From NCBI RefSeq assembly GCF_004357995.1, contig NZ_SMTK01000002.1:372001-436000 (forward strand): a stretch of DNA of 64,000 nt, written 5' to 3'. How positions within the stretch are numbered: position 1 is the stretch's first letter; the number at the start of each line of letters is the position of its first letter. Shown in pieces: positions 61,637 through 64,000 of this stretch. The stretch is from Arthrobacter crusticola. GTDB taxonomy: Bacteria; Actinomycetota; Actinomycetes; Actinomycetales; Micrococcaceae. A program made the translations under genes and the position numbers. The notes below the pieces were generated by a model that saw only the letters and a list, made by a program, of their open reading frames with translations, was not told the DNA's origin and searched no databases.

Positions 61637-62719
61637 CTACACCGAATCGTTGGCGTAGCGCAGCCCCAGCTGGGCCCGGATCCCGTCAAGCAGGTGCATG
61701 GTGGCGAGCGTTTCCGCCAGCGGCATGGTGGGGCTCTCGGTCAGCCCGGCCTGGATGCAGCGGGTGGTCTCCCGCAGCTCGTAGGTGTATCCGGCGCCCA
61801 CGGAGTCGAAGGTCTCGGTCCGCAGCTCGCCGCCCTGTGGCTGGACCGTGAGCTCGCGCGGGTTGTGGAGCGGCCCGCCGCCGGTGCGCAGCCAGCCGCC
61901 GCTGCCGGCCACGGTGGCGGAGGCCGGGCCCAGGGCGCCGAGGGAGGAGGTCAGCTGGGCCTGGGCGCCCCCTTCGTAGCTGAGCGTCACGGCGTTCTGG
62001 ACGTCCACCCCGTCCGCGTTGAGTTCACCGGCGGCGGAGACCGACGCGGGGAAGCCGAGGGCGCCGAGGGCCCACGTGAGGGGGTACACGGTGAGGTCGA
62101 GCAGCGCCCCGCCGCCGGCGGCCGGGTCCCAGATCCGGCTGGACGGGTCGTAGCCGGCAGGGAAGCCGAGGTCGGCCTGCACCCAGCGGATTCCGCCCAG
62201 CTCGCCGGAGGCGAGAATGTCCCAGGCGCGGTTGACGCTGGGCAGGAAGCGCGTCCATACGGCCTCCATCAGGAAGCGGCCCTGGTCGGCGGCGAGGTCG
62301 ATCAGGGCCGCGGCCTCGGCCGCGTTGACGGTGAAGGGCTTCTCGCACAGGACGTGCTTGCCGGCCGCCAGAGCCGCACGGGCCACCTCGAAGTGCTGTG
62401 CGTGCGGGGTGGTGACGTAGACGACGTCGACCTCCGGGTCGTCGAAGAGCTGCTGGTAGCCGGGCACCCCGCCGGCGTCCCCGTAGCTGGCGGCGAAACC
62501 GAACCGCCCGGCGAACTCACGGGCCCGATCGGCGCTGCGGGAGCTCACCGCGTGCAGGACGGCGTCCTCGAGCAGGGCGATGTCGGCGGTGACCTTCGAG
62601 GCGATGCCGCCGGTGGCCACGACCCCCCACCGCAGGGGGCGGCCGGTGGCCGTCAGGGGGCTGGGCGCCCCGGGCGCGGCGCACGGAGGCTGAACAACGA
62701 ATCGCTGGTGGAGTGTCAT
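61637..62719 (-). CDS. Gfo/Idh/MocA family oxidoreductase
   Basis: The 360-residue protein has a Rossmann N-terminus (LRWGVVATGGIASKVTADIA) and the family's CEKPF motif in HVLCEKPFTVNAAEA. A C-terminal alpha/beta domain follows (GGALLDLTVYPLTWALGALG). It should oxidise or reduce a sugar or sugar-like compound with NAD(P). ATG 62719 has AAAGGATGAGG before it. It lies downstream of the sugar-binding protein gene on the same strand but a strong terminator separates them. Confidence 0.88.
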   Translation of the reverse strand: MTLHQRFVVQPPCAAPGAPSPLTATGRPLRWGVVATGGIASKVTADIALLEDAVLHAVSSRSADRAREFAGRFGFAASYGDAGGVPGYQQLFDDPEVDVVYVTTPHAQHFEVARAALAAGKHVLCEKPFTVNAAEAAALIDLAADQGRFLMEAVWTRFLPSVNRAWDILASGELGGIRWVQADLGFPAGYDPSSRIWDPAAGGGALLDLTVYPLTWALGALGFPASVSAAGELNADGVDVQNAVTLSYEGGAQAQLTSSLGALGPASATVAGSGGWLRTGGGPLHNPRELTVQPQGGELRTETFDSVGAGYTYELRETTRCIQAGLTESPTMPLAETLATMHLLDGIRAQLGLRYANDSV

Positions 62720-62849
62720 GACCTCATCCTTTCGGCGAAAGCCCCCGCGGTCCAGCGCCGATGCTGTGTCCGGCCCGCGCCGCCCCCGTGTTGGGGCCCA
62801 GACGAGCGCCGGTTTCGCTGCCCGGTCCGGTATCCGGCGGGCAATAAGA

Positions 62850-62881
62850 AATCCCGGTACCGCCGAGGCGGTACCGGGATT
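62850..62881 (-). terminator. Rho-independent terminator of the sugar-binding protein gene
   Basis: AATCCCGGTACCGCC and GGCGGTACCGGGATT pair perfectly over about 15 bp around a 2- to 3-base loop. Reading the minus strand, the stem is followed by TTTCTTATT, a good T-rich tail, 37 bases after the stop at 62919. Confidence 0.9.
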
Positions 62882-62918
62882 CCCCGTTCGGCCCGTTGCC
62901 GGGCTGGGTCCTGAGAGG

Positions 62919-64000
62919 TTACTTGACGATCTCGGAGAGCGTGGGATCGTCGGCGTAGGCCTCTGCTGCGTTTTCCTTGGTGACGATCTGCGGCTCGAGC
63001 AGGTAGGCCGGAACGACCTTCACACCGTTGTCGTAGGACTTGTCGTCGTTGACTTCCAGCTCCTCGCCGGCAGCAAGGCCTTCGACCATGGTGATGGAGT
63101 GCTCCACCAGGTCGCGGGTGTCCTTGTTGATGGTCGAGTACTGCTCGCCCGCGATGATCGACTTGACCGATTCAACCTCGGAGTCCTGGCCGGTGACGAT
63201 GGGGATCTCCTTGCCAGCGGCCTTCACCGAGGTGAGGATGGCGCGGGCTAGGGTGTCGTTGGGGGACAGGACGCCGTGGAGTTCCTCGGAGTCGTAGTTG
63301 CCGGAGAGCAGGGTGTCCATGCGGCGCTGGGCGTTCTCAGCCTTCCAGCCCTGGGTGACTGCCTGGTTGAACTCGGTCTGGCCCGAGACGACGTTCAGCG
63401 TGCCGTCGTCGATCTTCGGCTTGAGGACGCTCATCGCACCGTCGAAGAAGACCTGGGCGTTGGCATCGTCGGGGGACCCGGCGAACAGCTCGATGTTGTA
63501 CGGGCCTTCGCCCTTCTCGGCCATTCCGTCGAGCAGGGCCTGGCCCTGGAGCTCGCCGACCTGGAAGTTGTCGTAGGCCACGTAGTAGTCGACGTTCTCC
63601 GTGTTGGTCAGGAGGCGGTCGTACGCGATGACGGTGATGCCGGCATCGGCGGCCTGCTGCAGCTGGCTGCCCAGCTGGGCGCCGTCGATGGCACCCACGA
63701 TCAGGACCTCGACGCCGTTGGTGATCATGGAGTTGATCTGGTTCTGCTGCTCCGACACACCGCCGTTGGCGAACTGCACGTCAGGCTCGTAACCCGCCTC
63801 GGTCAGGCCGTCGTTGAACAGCTGCTCGGCCAGGACCCAGTTCTCCGAGGTCTTCTGGGGCAGGGCGACGCCGATCGCGGCACCCTCCTCGAAGCCTCCG
63901 GAGGCTGCCTCGTTGCCGGTGCCGCCGCCCTCGTTGCCTGTGCCCGGATCTTCACGGCCGCAGGAGGTCAGCGCGAGCGCCGAGATTGCAGCGACTGCCG
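62919..64000 (-). CDS. ChvE-like sugar ABC transporter binding lipoprotein (5' truncated)
   Basis: The visible 360 residues include the end of a signal peptide with the lipobox ALTSCG, a Gly/Asn/Glu-rich linker and a type I periplasmic-binding-protein fold: IGVALPQKTSENWVLAEQLF and VIVGAIDGAQLGSQLQQAAD, then ANAQVFFDGAMSVLKPKIDD. This matches ChvE/xylose-type multiple-sugar-binding proteins. The start codon lies beyond the window edge. It is followed by a strong terminator, so it is the last gene of its transcript. Permease and ATPase genes would lie upstream. Confidence 0.88.
   Translation of the reverse strand, partial: AVAAISALALTSCGREDPGTGNEGGGTGNEAASGGFEEGAAIGVALPQKTSENWVLAEQLFNDGLTEAGYEPDVQFANGGVSEQQNQINSMITNGVEVLIVGAIDGAQLGSQLQQAADAGITVIAYDRLLTNTENVDYYVAYDNFQVGELQGQALLDGMAEKGEGPYNIELFAGSPDDANAQVFFDGAMSVLKPKIDDGTLNVVSGQTEFNQAVTQGWKAENAQRRMDTLLSGNYDSEELHGVLSPNDTLARAILTSVKAAGKEIPIVTGQDSEVESVKSIIAGEQYSTINKDTRDLVEHSITMVEGLAAGEELEVNDDKSYDNGVKVVPAYLLEPQIVTKENAAEAYADDPTLSEIVK

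Overview
This window is very GC-rich, densely coded chromosomal DNA that uses many GTG starts. It has purN, purH, a monomeric NADP isocitrate dehydrogenase, an actinobacterial DUF6350 membrane protein, a Stealth-type phosphotransferase and many TetR/LacI/ArsR regulators. Together these point to a free-living actinobacterium of the Micrococcales, most likely Micrococcaceae (Arthrobacter-like). No rRNA, tRNA, phage, IS element or CRISPR array was seen.

Layout. 1-1813: end of a sugar ABC permease and a GH13 alpha-glucosidase. 1880-6259: an NCS1 transporter operon (57-residue membrane peptide, NCS1 permease, zinc alcohol dehydrogenase, then a TetR regulator) divergent from a nitrilase-superfamily amidohydrolase; this is probably an inducible nitrogen/carbon scavenging unit. 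6387-11433: DJ-1/PfpI protein, aldo/keto reductase, double-hotdog thioesterase, PLP decarboxylase and a coiled-coil protein. 11688-16616: several very small proteins around a beta-glucosidase-LacI operon whose promoter and LacI operator can be read directly, and a UPF0303 protein. 16909-25852: a ScbR-like TetR regulator, two LOV-GGDEF-EAL proteins that flank a flotillin, and a GT87-like membrane glycosyltransferase. 25881-31277: ArsR-MFS pair with a candidate operator, SDR protein, a glutaminase fused to STAS and cyclic-nucleotide domains, a 365-bp intergenic block of 19-bp-phased repeats, and a pentapeptide-repeat protein.

31326-38482: CPBP protease with a QAPAGQYPP repeat tail, DUF1275 protein, gamma-glutamyltransferase, phospholipase D/cardiolipin synthase-like protein, MBL-fold hydrolase and two small proteins, one a paralogue of the small protein at 11688. 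38570-41861: a sugar ABC importer (two permeases and a lipoprotein) without its own ATPase. 42030-46506: DoxX-like protein, then a complete OpuC-type betaine/choline importer in four overlapping or closely spaced genes. 46637-50827: metallophosphoesterase, Pyr_excise-like protein, a Stealth phosphotransferase that appears to start at an ATT codon, and a DUF1684 protein. 50888-61527: TauE/SafE exporter, DUF6350, small membrane protein, purN-corA, lipoprotein, MFS transporter, purH and isocitrate dehydrogenase. 61637-64000: Gfo/Idh/MocA oxidoreductase and the 5'-truncated sugar-binding lipoprotein of a ChvE-like importer.

The most unusual elements are the light-sensor/c-di-GMP pair around the flotillin (one member carries an N-terminal region resembling actinobacterial FlgN-like proteins, and both carry a CZB-like tail), the phased repeat block at 30326-30519, the ATT start at 50055, and the 12-bp perfect inverted repeat framing 153 bp upstream of purH.
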